A DNA stretch of 64,000 bases from Ectopseudomonas alcaliphila. GTDB lineage: Bacteria; Pseudomonadota; Gammaproteobacteria; Pseudomonadales; Pseudomonadaceae. Under the pieces are notes generated by a model. The model ran no database searches and was not told the DNA's origin. It was given only the letters and a program-made list of their open reading frames with translations. Made by a program: the position numbers and the translations under genes. This document shows, piece after piece, positions 1-8,900 of this stretch. The stretch covers positions 524,715-588,714 of the forward strand of contig NZ_FNAE01000003.1 in the NCBI RefSeq assembly GCF_900101755.1, given 5' to 3'. Positions within the stretch are counted from its first letter, which is position 1; each line of letters starts with the position of its first letter.

Positions 1-749
1 ATCACATGCTGGAGCATGACTATCCGGCTGGCAAAGGCATAAACATTGCCCAGCATCCGCATATCGGCCTGTCCACCCTCACCTACCTGTTCGAAGGCCA
101 GTTGCAGCACAAGGACAGCCTGGGTTCGGATCAGTTGGTTGGCCCCGGCGATGTCAGCTGGATGACCGCAGGGCGCGCCGTCGCCCATGTCGAGCGCACA
201 CCGCCCGGGCAACTCGGGCAGAACAAGCGAGCGCACGGCCTGCAGGTCTGGCTGGCCTTGCCGGAAGCCGAGGAACAGTGCGAGCCGGCTTACAGCCATC
301 ACCCCGCCGCTTCGCTGCCACGCAGCGAGGCCATGGGCGTGCAGATCACCCTGATCGCCGGCAGCGGCTTCTGCCTCGAATCGCCAGTGCCGGTTCGCTC
401 ATCGACTCTTTATGCCAATCTGCGCCTGGCCGCGGGTGCCAATCTGTTGATACCGGCCGAGCACAGCGAACGCGCCCTGTACCTCATAGATGGCGAAGCG
501 GAGCTGGATGGCGAGCTCCTTCCCCGGCACACCATGGCGGTTATCCCGGCAGGTGAAACGCCCGTACTCAGTGCCTGCGGCGAATGCCACCTGGCCCTGA
601 TCGGCGGCGAGGCCATCGGTCCACGACGGATCAACTGGAACTTCGTCGCCACCACCCCGGAGCTTATCGACCAGGCGCGCCAGCGCTGGGCCGCAGGTGA
701 CTGGCCGCAGGTGCCCGGTGAAACCACTCGCCTCGAGTTGCCGCGCTGA
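1..749 (+). CDS. Pirin family protein, 5' end cut off by the window
   Basis: The reading frame is already open at the left edge and the first in-window ATG (position 6) lies inside the conserved cupin core, so the true start is upstream. The visible 247 residues contain the pirin metal-site region HPHIG followed by LSTLTYLFEG, and further on GDVSWMTAGRAVAHVER with the second His/Glu pair. The C-terminal half forms a second cupin-like part ending in the typical FVATTPELIDQARQRW. Pirins are bicupin iron proteins; some bacterial members have quercetinase activity and others bind metabolic enzymes or regulators, so the substrate here is unknown. The next gene begins about 60 bases downstream. Family assignment is firm; function is open. 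Confidence 0.9.
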   Translation, partial: HMLEHDYPAGKGINIAQHPHIGLSTLTYLFEGQLQHKDSLGSDQLVGPGDVSWMTAGRAVAHVERTPPGQLGQNKRAHGLQVWLALPEAEEQCEPAYSHHPAASLPRSEAMGVQITLIAGSGFCLESPVPVRSSTLYANLRLAAGANLLIPAEHSERALYLIDGEAELDGELLPRHTMAVIPAGETPVLSACGECHLALIGGEAIGPRRINWNFVATTPELIDQARQRWAAGDWPQVPGETTRLELPR

Positions 750-807
750 GACTACCGTTCAAACACAGGCGCTGAAAGGCGCCTGCCGTTCGCAAAGGAT
801 TGCCATC

Positions 808-1620
808 TTGCCCCTGTATCGCCCCCTCGCAGGCCTGTTGCTGTTGCCCTTCTTCGCCGCGGCCGAACTGCCCGAGCTCGAGCCGGAACCCGGACTACGC
901 AGCCTGGTTGAAAAACACGGCGAGCGCTATGTTCTGCTGCAACCAGACGGCAACCCGCTCGCACTGAGCATCCCCGAAGGCAACGAGATAGAGGCACCGA
1001 GCTTCGAGGTCGACGATTACGATTTCGATGGTCACCCCGATCTGGCCATCCGCGTGCCGGTGGGAATGGTCAATTCCGTTTACCACCTCTACCTGTATCG
1101 CCCCGTACTGCGCCGCTTCGAGCGGCTGCACATGCCGTCCGAACTGATGGAGCGCGCCAATTGCTCGGAGCTTTCGCAATTGCAACCCGACAAGGCACAG
1201 CGCGCCCTTTACAGCCACTGCCGCAGCGGACCGCGCTGGTACTACGACGCCTACCGCTTCGATGAGTCCGGCGCCCCCTGGCTGTACAAGACGCTGCATG
1301 TACGTCACGACTATGATCCGGATGCACCTGTGTTTTTCCCTGTGTTCGAGAAGACACTCGACCCTCAGGGCCGGATCATCGCCAGCCGCGCGCTCGACGA
1401 TGGTGACCAGCCGCTCACCTGGACTGTGCCCGCCCCACGCCTTCACCTTCACGAACGACCGGAAGAAACCAGCCGGAGCAAGGCTTACCTGATCGCAGGG
1501 GACGTCTGCGAGGTACTGGATCAGCAGGGACGCTGGCTACAGATTCGCTACGCCTCGCGCAAAGGCCCGCTGGAGCGCTGGGTTTCCCTCGACGAGGCCT
1601 ATGCCCAGGGTCAGCCCTGA
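808..1620 (+). CDS. Exported hypothetical protein with FG-GAP-like repeat and SH3-like C-terminus
   Basis: The frame is open from 697, but a TTG codon at 808 with AAAGGA at 794-799 gives a start followed directly by a signal peptide (about residues 1-20, LAGLLLLPFFAAA), so I prefer it; the protein is then 270 residues. Residues around DYDFDGHPDLAIRVP look like a calcium-binding FG-GAP/VCBS-type repeat, as in the XAC2610-like secreted proteins. The last 50 residues (KAYLIAGDVCEVLDQQGRWLQIRY) resemble a bacterial SH3 domain. Export to the periplasm is inferred. It sits alone between pirin and the ECF operon and no enzyme function can be assigned. Confidence 0.7.
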   Translation: MPLYRPLAGLLLLPFFAAAELPELEPEPGLRSLVEKHGERYVLLQPDGNPLALSIPEGNEIEAPSFEVDDYDFDGHPDLAIRVPVGMVNSVYHLYLYRPVLRRFERLHMPSELMERANCSELSQLQPDKAQRALYSHCRSGPRWYYDAYRFDESGAPWLYKTLHVRHDYDPDAPVFFPVFEKTLDPQGRIIASRALDDGDQPLTWTVPAPRLHLHERPEETSRSKAYLIAGDVCEVLDQQGRWLQIRYASRKGPLERWVSLDEAYAQGQP

Positions 1621-1674
1621 AGCGCGCCACTGGCTGCGCCCAAGAACGTCGCAGTTTTTTGTTACCTGTGCGTG

Positions 1675-1700
1675 ATCCGGAAGCGCAGTAGCCGGGTATA
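1675..1700 (+). promoter_or_regulatory. Candidate ECF sigma promoter for the sigma/anti-sigma operon
   Basis: ATCC at 1675-1678 is followed after 15 bases by GGGTATA at 1694-1700, 37 bases before the sigma factor start. The same elements with the same spacing occur upstream of the DUF4394 gene (3071-3096). This suggests that the sigma factor recognises both promoters and controls its own operon. The match is seen directly in the sequence; the role is inference. Confidence 0.5.
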
Positions 1701-1736
1701 AGCTGCATGCGGATTTTTCAGGCCAACGGATGACCC

Positions 1737-2285
1737 ATGGCAGATCGCGAGTTCGATTACGAAAGTACCTTGGAAGCCTGCGCACGCGGCGACGAACGTG
1801 CCTTCCAGACGCTCTATCGGCAAGAGGCCGGTCAATTGCTCGGCCTGGCCATCAGCATGCTCGGCCGCCGTGACATTGCCGAGGACTGCCTGCACGACGC
1901 GTTCGTGCGCATCTGGCAGCACGCCGCGCGCTATCGGCGCGAACTGGGCAGCGGCCGCGCCTGGGTACACAGCATCCTGCGCTACCGTGTGCTCAATGCC
2001 TTGCGCAGTGGCAACCGGCATGCCGAGGTGGACGATGACTTCATCGAGCGTGTGTTGGACGATAGCCCGCAGGCCGAAGCGCAGGCACTGGAGCAATCCG
2101 AGCAGCGCCTGCTGCGTAGTTGCTTGCAGCGCCTGGAAAAGCCGCGCCGCCATCCCATTCTGCTGGCGTTCTACCGTGGCCTGACCCACGAGCAGATCGC
2201 CAGCCGCCTGAGTACACCGCTGGGCACCATCAAAGGCCGTATCCGCGCCGGCCTGCGCGCGCTGCAGGAGTGTCTGCAAGCATGA
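1737..2285 (+). CDS. ECF-family RNA polymerase sigma factor
   Basis: This 182-residue protein has the two-domain layout of an ECF sigma factor. Region 2 covers about residues 20-85, with the DIAEDCLHDAFVRIWQ signature of the -10-binding helix. Region 4 covers about residues 120-180, with LTHEQIASRLSTPLGTIKGR forming the helix-turn-helix. It resembles the SigK-like group that pairs with RskA-type anti-sigma factors. Its stop codon overlaps the start of the next gene by ATGA (2282-2285), so the two are translationally coupled. A promoter motif upstream is repeated in front of the DUF4394 gene, consistent with autoregulation. The inducing signal is unknown. Confidence 0.93.
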   Translation: MADREFDYESTLEACARGDERAFQTLYRQEAGQLLGLAISMLGRRDIAEDCLHDAFVRIWQHAARYRRELGSGRAWVHSILRYRVLNALRSGNRHAEVDDDFIERVLDDSPQAEAQALEQSEQRLLRSCLQRLEKPRRHPILLAFYRGLTHEQIASRLSTPLGTIKGRIRAGLRALQECLQA

Positions 2286-2995
2286 TTCCGCACAATCCCG
2301 AAGAACGCCGCGCCCTGATCGGCGAATACCTGCTCGGCCTGCTCGACGAGCATGAAGCGGCCGAGGTGCGCCAGTTGCTCGAAGAGGATGAGAGTGCCGC
2401 CCGTATGGCCCTGGAATGGGAGCGGCACTTTCTCGAACTGAGCGACCGGCTACCGGCACACGCACCCTCCCCGGCACTCTGGGCGCGTATTCGGCAGAGC
2501 CTGGGGCTGCGCGACGAACCACGTCCGGGTCCGCTGACCAATTGGTGGAACAGCCTGCTGACCTGGCGCCTGACGGCCGCCGCACTGGCCGTCGCCCTGC
2601 TGGTTGCCGTGCTGATGCCAGTACTGCGCGCCCCGGATCTCGCTGGCGAACGCTATACCGTGGTGCTGCAGCAGCCAGGCGAAGCGGCCAAGCCCGGCTG
2701 GGTGATCCAGGTCAGCAGCGATGGCACGCTTTCGCTCGACCCGCTGGTCGCCGATCAGGTCCCCGAGGGCCGCGCCCTGCAGTTCTGGACGCTGATCGAC
2801 CCAGCCGACGGCCCGCGCTCGCTGGGCCTGGTCGAAGCCGGCCAGCCACTGCGCCTGCCTGCCGAACAGATCGGCGCCGTGCAGGCCGGCCAGTTGTTCG
2901 AGCTGACCCTGGAGCCGGCAGGCGGCTCGCCATACAACCGCCCCAGCGGCCCGGTGCTGTATATCGGTCGAGCCGTGCTGGCCAGCGCCAACTGA
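2282..2995 (+). CDS. RskA-type anti-sigma factor
   Basis: The ATG at 2282 overlaps the sigma factor stop (ATGA) and gives 237 residues; the open frame extends further upstream inside the sigma gene, but that part is a shadow. The N-terminal region (residues 1-60, EYLLGLLDEHEAAEVRQLLE) matches the cytoplasmic anti-sigma domain of the SigK-type family and lacks the Cys ligands of zinc-binding ZAS domains. A single membrane helix lies at about residues 96-115. The periplasmic RskA domain follows, with FWTLIDPADGPRSLGLV and a conserved FELTLEPAGGSP near the end. It probably holds the sigma factor at the membrane until an envelope signal arrives. Confidence 0.9.
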   Translation: MIPHNPEERRALIGEYLLGLLDEHEAAEVRQLLEEDESAARMALEWERHFLELSDRLPAHAPSPALWARIRQSLGLRDEPRPGPLTNWWNSLLTWRLTAAALAVALLVAVLMPVLRAPDLAGERYTVVLQQPGEAAKPGWVIQVSSDGTLSLDPLVADQVPEGRALQFWTLIDPADGPRSLGLVEAGQPLRLPAEQIGAVQAGQLFELTLEPAGGSPYNRPSGPVLYIGRAVLASAN

Positions 2996-2998
2996 GTG

Positions 2999-3024
2999 GG
3001 TTGCCGGCCCAACGGCCGGCAACC
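2999..3024 (+). terminator. Hairpin after the anti-sigma gene
   Basis: An 11-base perfect stem (2999-3009 with 3014-3024, loop CAAC) lies just after the anti-sigma stop codon. No T tract follows, so intrinsic termination is uncertain. Confidence 0.45.
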
Positions 3025-3070
3025 TTGCAAAGGCCTGATCAGCCTTCGAAAAAAAATTTCATCCGCCGAC

Positions 3071-3096
3071 ATCCAACCGCGTTCCTCGCGGGTATA
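3071..3096 (+). promoter_or_regulatory. Candidate ECF sigma promoter for the DUF4394 gene
   Basis: ATCC at 3071-3074 and GGGTATA at 3090-3096 are separated by 15 bases, exactly as at 1675-1700 in front of the sigma gene. It lies 84 bases upstream of the DUF4394 start. The shared motif is the main evidence that this gene is a target of the neighbouring sigma factor. Confidence 0.5.
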
Positions 3097-3179
3097 GCTC
3101 ACAGGTGTTTCGTCGAGGCACCTGCGAAGCCGGCCAGCCGGTTTCGTCTCGATGCTGAAACCTTTTATGAGGAACAACC

Positions 3180-3959
3180 ATGAAACGCATCACTACCCTC
3201 TGCACCGCCGGCCTGCTGACTCTGAGCGCAGGTGCCGCCAGCGCCACCGAACTGCTCGCGCTGAGCGCCGACGGCAAGCTGTTCAAGGTCGATGTCGCCA
3301 GCCTCAAGGTCACTGCCAGCATGGCTATCAGCGGCGCCAGCGACGTGCGTGGTCTGGACGTACGCCCGGCCAGTGGTCAGCTCTACGCCCTCGGCGGCGG
3401 CGATCAGCTCTACACCCTGGATGCCGCCACCGGTGCCGCGACTGCCGGCAGCAAACTGCAAACCGCGCTGACTGGCAGCGGCCAGGCCGTCGTCGACTTC
3501 AACCCGGTTGCTGACCGCCTGCGCCTGCTCGGCCCGGACGGCACCAGCCTGCGGGTGAATGTGGATACCGGTGAAGTGGCCGTAGACGGCAAGGTCGCCT
3601 ATGCCACCGACGGCCCCTACGCAGGCAAGCAACCCAAGGTGGTTGCAGGCGCCTATACCAACGCCTATGCCGGCACACAGAGCACGGCGCTGTACAACAT
3701 CGACCTGGCCAGCAGCAGCCTGATGCTGCAGAACCCGCCGAACGATGGCGTACAGCAGCTGGTCGGCAAGGTCGCCGACGGTCTCGACGCCGCCGCCATG
3801 GACATCGCCAGCGACGGTAAAGGCGGCAACACCGCCTACGTGCTGACCGGCAAGACCCTGCACCAGCTGGATTTGGCCAGCGGCAAACCCACCACCCTGG
3901 GTGACGTCGCCGACCTGCCGGACGGCATCATCGATATCGCCGTGCTGCCCGCGAAGTAA
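3180..3959 (+). CDS. Secreted DUF4394 protein
   Basis: The 259-residue product starts with a clear signal peptide (about residues 1-22, ending SAGAASA) preceded by GAGGAA. The mature part is a DUF4394 domain: repeated short beta-strand motifs such as LLALSADGKLFKVDVAS, LYTLDAATG and LRLLGPDGTSLRVNVDTG suggest a beta-propeller-like fold. It is probably periplasmic or outer-membrane-associated. It follows the ECF sigma/anti-sigma pair and shares their candidate promoter, so it may be the output gene of that system. The molecular function of DUF4394 is not known. Confidence 0.85.
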   Translation: MKRITTLCTAGLLTLSAGAASATELLALSADGKLFKVDVASLKVTASMAISGASDVRGLDVRPASGQLYALGGGDQLYTLDAATGAATAGSKLQTALTGSGQAVVDFNPVADRLRLLGPDGTSLRVNVDTGEVAVDGKVAYATDGPYAGKQPKVVAGAYTNAYAGTQSTALYNIDLASSSLMLQNPPNDGVQQLVGKVADGLDAAAMDIASDGKGGNTAYVLTGKTLHQLDLASGKPTTLGDVADLPDGIIDIAVLPAK

Positions 3960-3964
3960 GACAA

Positions 3965-3993
3965 AAAGGCTGCGCCCATCGGGCGCAGCCTTT
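3965..3993. terminator. Bidirectional terminator between convergent genes
   Basis: A 13-base perfect stem (3965-3977 with 3981-3993, loop ATC) has A residues on one side and T residues on the other. It can end transcription of the DUF4394 gene on the plus strand and of the dienelactone hydrolase gene on the minus strand. Confidence 0.8.
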
Positions 3994-4019
3994 CGTTCAA
4001 TGCTTGATGAACCCGGGCA

Positions 4020-4808
4020 TCACTGCTCGGCGAATACCTCATCGAACAGATCGTTCATCGCCTTGAATGCCCGCGCGGCCACCACCGGGTGGTATTCGTT
4101 ACGTCCCGGCACGTTGGCCTTGGGATTGGTGAACGAGTGCACCGCACCGCCATAGCTCACCAATTGCCAGTCGGTCTTGGCCGCCTTCATCTCGGCGATG
4201 AAGCCGTCGACCTGTGCCTGCGGTACGGCGGGATCATCGGCCCCGTGCAGCACCAGTACCGGCGCCTTGATGTTCGTGGCATCGGCCGGGTTGGGTGTAT
4301 CCAGATTGCCGTGGAAGGACACGAAGCCCTTGAGCGGCGCCCCGGAGCGCGCGAGTTCCAGCACCGTACCGCCACCGAAGCAGAAGCCGATGGCACCCAA
4401 CTTGTTCAGATCCAGCGCCACCTCGCTGCTCTGCGCCTTGAGCACCTCGACTGCAGCCTGAGCACGCTTGCGCATCAGCGGACGATCTGCGCGCACCGCA
4501 CCGGCCGCGGCCCCCGCCTCTTCGGCATTGCTGGGGCGAATGGACTTGCCGTACATGTCGGCGAGAAACACCACGTACTTGTCACTCGCAGCATGAGCGG
4601 CCTTGGCCACGGTGTCTTCATTCACGCCCATCCAGTTGGGAACGGCGAGCAGGCCCGGACGCGGCGTGGTGACCGAATCGTCGTAAACCAGCACGCCCTC
4701 GAAGGCTTCGCCGTCGATTTCATAGGGAATCGTCTTGGTCACGACGGCCGCCTCGGCAAGGCCGGCGAATGCGGCGCACAACAAGGGGACCAGTGTCTTC
4801 TTCTGCAT
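4020..4808 (-). CDS. Exported dienelactone hydrolase family protein
   Basis: I take the ATG at 4808 (MQKKTLVPL) rather than the longer frame to 4871, because it begins a clean signal peptide (residues 1-20, ending GLAEA). The 262-residue protein is an alpha/beta hydrolase of the dienelactone hydrolase family. The nucleophile elbow is GFCFGGG with Cys in place of Ser, the acid is in HGADDPAVP and the His is in GGAVHSFTNP. Classical members open dienelactone in chloroaromatic breakdown, but exported homologues have unknown substrates. In P. aeruginosa a homologue (PA1597) lies next to htpG; here a signalling operon separates the two. Confidence 0.88.
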   Translation of the reverse strand: MQKKTLVPLLCAAFAGLAEAAVVTKTIPYEIDGEAFEGVLVYDDSVTTPRPGLLAVPNWMGVNEDTVAKAAHAASDKYVVFLADMYGKSIRPSNAEEAGAAAGAVRADRPLMRKRAQAAVEVLKAQSSEVALDLNKLGAIGFCFGGGTVLELARSGAPLKGFVSFHGNLDTPNPADATNIKAPVLVLHGADDPAVPQAQVDGFIAEMKAAKTDWQLVSYGGAVHSFTNPKANVPGRNEYHPVVAARAFKAMNDLFDEVFAEQ

Positions 4809-4903
4809 GGTGAGGCCTGCACTTGGCAATGGTAGGCCCCTAACAATAGCCCCGCTGTCGATAATGACCAAGTCGAGATGAGGCAGGTTTTAGACAGGAG
4901 GTT

Positions 4904-5908
4904 TCAAGCGGCAGGCTGCTCGGCCCAGCGCTCCCTGATCTGCAGAATCTCGGGCAGGCAAGTGATGAACAACTCGACCAGGCGCGGATCGAAGTGGCGC
5001 CCACTCTGTTCACGCAGGAACGCGACCGCCTCCTCCACGGGCCAGGCCGGCTTGTAGGGGCGCACACTGGTCAGCGCATCGAACACGTCGGCGATGGCGA
5101 CAATTCGGCCTTCGAGGGGAATATCTTCGCCACGCAGGCCGTTGGGGTAACCGCTGCCATCCCACTTCTCATGGTGCGACAGGGCAATGCGTTGCGCCGT
5201 GCGCAGCAGCCCCGAGCTGTGTTCACCAATGATCCGCGCGCCGATCTCCACGTGCTGACGCATCACCTGCCACTCGTCCTCGTCCAGCTTGCCCGGTTTG
5301 CGCAGCACCGCATCGGGGATGCCGATCTTGCCGACATCGTGCATCGGCGCCGCGTTGAGCAGTTCCTCGGCAGCGCTTTCGCTGAAGCCGGCGGCCAGCG
5401 CCAGCACCTTGGAGAAATGGCTCATGCGAATGACGTGCAGACCGGTCTCGTTGTCCTTGTACTCGGCGGCCATGCCCAGACGCTGAACGATCTGCAGGCG
5501 GGTCTGCTTGAGCTCATCGACACGTACCAGCGACAGATGAGTGCGCACACGGGCCCGCACGATGGGCGGGCTGATCGGCTTGGTGATGTAGTCCACCGCA
5601 CCGACCTCGAAACCGCGTGCTTCATCGTCGACATCGCCGAGTGCGGTAACGAAGATCACCGGAATCGTCTTGAGCAGAGAATTGGCCTTGAGCTGCTGAC
5701 ATACCTCGTAGCCGGTCATGCCTGGCATCATCACATCGAGCAGGATCAGGTCGGGCCGTTCACGCTCGGCCATTTCCAGCGCGCGCGCCCCCTCCTTGGC
5801 GAACAGCAGGCGATAGTCTTCCTGCAGGATATGGCGCAGCACCTGCAGGTTGGTGGGTTCGTCATCGACCAGCAGCAACAGCGGGCGAGTATCGGCAGCC
5901 AGGGTCAT
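4904..5908 (-). CDS. Response regulator with HD-GYP cyclic-di-GMP phosphodiesterase domain
   Basis: The 334-residue protein has an N-terminal receiver domain (about residues 9-125) with acidic pocket DDE, phospho-acceptor Asp58 in LILLDVMMP and Lys110. An HD-GYP domain follows (about residues 140-325), with H190-D191 in APMHDVGKIGIPD and the HHEKWDGSGYP motif near 245-255. HD-GYP enzymes hydrolyse cyclic-di-GMP to pGpG or GMP using a di- or tri-metal centre. The start overlaps the stop of the upstream hybrid kinase by ATGA, so the kinase is the likely partner. The pair probably links an environmental signal to cyclic-di-GMP levels. Confidence 0.95.
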   Translation of the reverse strand: MTLAADTRPLLLLVDDEPTNLQVLRHILQEDYRLLFAKEGARALEMAERERPDLILLDVMMPGMTGYEVCQQLKANSLLKTIPVIFVTALGDVDDEARGFEVGAVDYITKPISPPIVRARVRTHLSLVRVDELKQTRLQIVQRLGMAAEYKDNETGLHVIRMSHFSKVLALAAGFSESAAEELLNAAPMHDVGKIGIPDAVLRKPGKLDEDEWQVMRQHVEIGARIIGEHSSGLLRTAQRIALSHHEKWDGSGYPNGLRGEDIPLEGRIVAIADVFDALTSVRPYKPAWPVEEAVAFLREQSGRHFDPRLVELFITCLPEILQIRERWAEQPAA

Positions 5909-8900
5909 GATGGGGTCGTTTCCTCGTCTTGCAGTTGCAGCAACAGTTGATCGAGCGCCAGCAGGGCCTGATCGAAATCGAAGTCATCCAGCGCCTGACG
6001 CATATCCTTCAGGACGGCGCCGTAGGCTGTGCCCCTGGTGGCCTGTTCCATGATGGCCAGGGTTTCATCGTCCAGGCCGCCGCGCTGCAGCGTCTGCCGC
6101 AGCTGACTGGCCTGCTCACGCAGCGAGCGCAAGTCGACAGCCGAGCTTGCGACCGAAGATACGGCCTGCGGCACCTGCGGCACCACCTCCTTGACAGTCT
6201 GTAAGGCCTGTTCGAGCTGCGCGAGCAATGCGCGCAGCTCCTGCTCGTCCTGGGCTTCGAACGCCCGCTCGAGCGACTGCCCTAGGCTGGCCAGGCTGGT
6301 CATGGCCAGGTTACCGGCCGCGCCGTGCAGGCGATGTGCGAGGGCCTCGCCCTCGCGCCAGTCGCGTGCGGTGAGCAGCTGGGTGAGACGTGACGCCAGA
6401 TCATGCTGCTCGCCAATGAAAGCGCTGATCGCCTGAGCCATACGCAACGGCCCGCCCCACAGGCTGCTGCCGCGTACCCAGTCGAACAGCCCAGCGTCGG
6501 CAGCACGGGTGGCACTGACCACTGCGCTGGGCACATCGGTCAGGCCGAGCAGACGGGCGATTTCCCACAGCAGTGCGTTGAGATCCAGCGGTTTCGAGGC
6601 GAAGCCGTTCATCCCCGAATCCAGCGCGGCCTGACGATCCTGATCGAGCACACTGGCGGTCAGGGCAATGATCGGAATCGGCTCTCGCGCCTCGGCCGCC
6701 TCCCACTGACGAATCCGTCGCGAGGCTTCCAGACCGTCGACGCCCGGCATCTGCACATCCATCAGAATCAGATCGAAGCGCTCCTCGGTGAACGCCTGCA
6801 GCGCGCCCCCACCATCGGCGACGCAGCGCACACGATGGCCGAAATGCTCCAGGGTCAGTTGCAGCAGCTCGAGGTTTTGCGGCACGTCATCGGCTGCAAG
6901 GATGTTCAGCAGGCCCAGCTCCGGCAGCACCGCACGCTGTTGCGAGGCCAGGCGTTTGCCGGCTTGCAGCGGTAACTCGACACTGAAGCAGCTGCCCTGC
7001 CCTTCGGTACTCTCAACCCGCAAGCGACCGCCCATCAACTCGACCAGTTGCCGGGAAATCGTCGTACCGAGGCCGGTACCGCCAAAGCGTCGGCTCATCG
7101 AGGCATCAGCCTGAGCGAAAGGCTCGAAGATCTTCTCCAGGCGATCGGCTGCGATACCGATGCCGGTGTCTTTCACCGCCAGACGCATCGCGCCCGGCTC
7201 CCCCGTCACTTTCAGGCGAACCTCGCCGTGCAAGGTGAACTTGACCGCATTGCCGAGCAGGTTGGTCAGGACCTGTTGCAAACGCAGCGGGTCGCCACAG
7301 AAGAACTCATTGGTCGTTGCCGGGTAGTCCAGATGCAGCTGCAAGCCTTTGCTTTCAGCCGTCAGCCGCTGCGTTGCGAGCACCTGCTCGCACAGTTCGC
7401 GCAGGGAGAAATCCAGTTGTTCCAGTTCGATGGCACCCCGGTCGAGCTTGGCCGTGTCGAGGATGTCATTGAGCAAGCCCAACAGCGAACGCGACGAATG
7501 CTGCACGGTGCTCAGATGGCGACGTTGCTCGCTGGAAAGCGGCGTTTCCAGCAGCAGATCGGTGAAGCCGATGATGGCGTTCATCGGCGTACGGATCTCA
7601 TGGCTCATGTTGGCCAGGAAGCTGCTGCGTGCGGCAGCGGCGGCTTCGGCGCGGTCACGGGCAGCTCGCAGATCCTGCTCCATCACGCGACGCGGGGTCA
7701 GATCGGTCGCCAGCTTGACCACTTTGAACGGCTTGCCATCGGTATCGAGGATCGGGTTGTAGCTGGCCTGAATCCACACCTCCCGGCCGCCTTTGCCGAT
7801 GCGCCGGTACTCGCCCGTACGCAAGTTCCCCGCACGCAGCTCCGCCCAACCCTGGCGATAGGCGTCGCTGGCAACCAGCTCAGGGGCGCAGAACATGGCA
7901 TGGTGATGACCGACCACTTCGTCCTTGTCGTAACCAAACAGTGCCAGAGCGTTGTCGTTGATATCGAGGATATTGCCGTCGAGGTCGAATTCGAGCAACG
8001 CCATGGCCTTGCTGATCGCCGTCACCTTGCCTTGGTATTCTGCGTTGCGCCGCTTGGTTTCGGTCTGATCGAGCAGAACGCCATCGATCCAGCGCGGCAC
8101 ACCCTTTTCGTCGCAAACCGCGCTACCACTTTCCCATATCCAGTGTTCCGCGCCATCACGGTCGAACAAGCGATATTCGACGGCGTAGTTGCGGCCTTGC
8201 TCGATAGCCTGCATCACCTCAGCGGCGACTCGCTGATAGTCGTCCGGGTGATACATATCGGCAATCGAACAGCGGCGACTGATGAAATCCTCTGCACTCC
8301 AACCGGTGAGGGGCTGCACCGCATCGCTGATAAATATCATGGTCCAGTCTTGATCCAGCGTGCAGCGGAACGACACCCCGGGAATGTTGCTGATCAACGA
8401 GCGGTACTGCTGCTCGCTGTCACGCAGGGCCTTCTCCATGGCCTGTCTTTCGCTGATATCGGCGACGAATACCACGAACAGCGGACGGCTGCCGGAATGG
8501 GTGATGCCAACGCTGATGCGCACCGATTTCTCTTCGCCGTCACGGGTCACACACAGCAGTTCCTGCTCGCCGGCCGGCATCGTCAGGCGCCCCGTTCGGA
8601 GGTAGTTGGCCAGCGCCACTTCCACCTGCTCGACATGCCGAGCAGGCATCAGTGAGCGCATGTGCATGCCCACCAGCTCTTGCGGCGTCCAGCCGAATAG
8701 ACGCGAGACCGCACGATTGGCCGAGCACAAGGTGCCGGTATGGTCGACGGTGATGATGGCATCCAGAGCCGTATCGAAGATCGAGCGCAGATGCTGCTCG
8801 CTGGCCTTGAGCTGATGACTCATGCGGCGATAACGCAGCAGCGTATTGGCCGCCACGACGAAGATCGTCAGAGCGACGGTCAGCAGCGTGATGGCAATGG

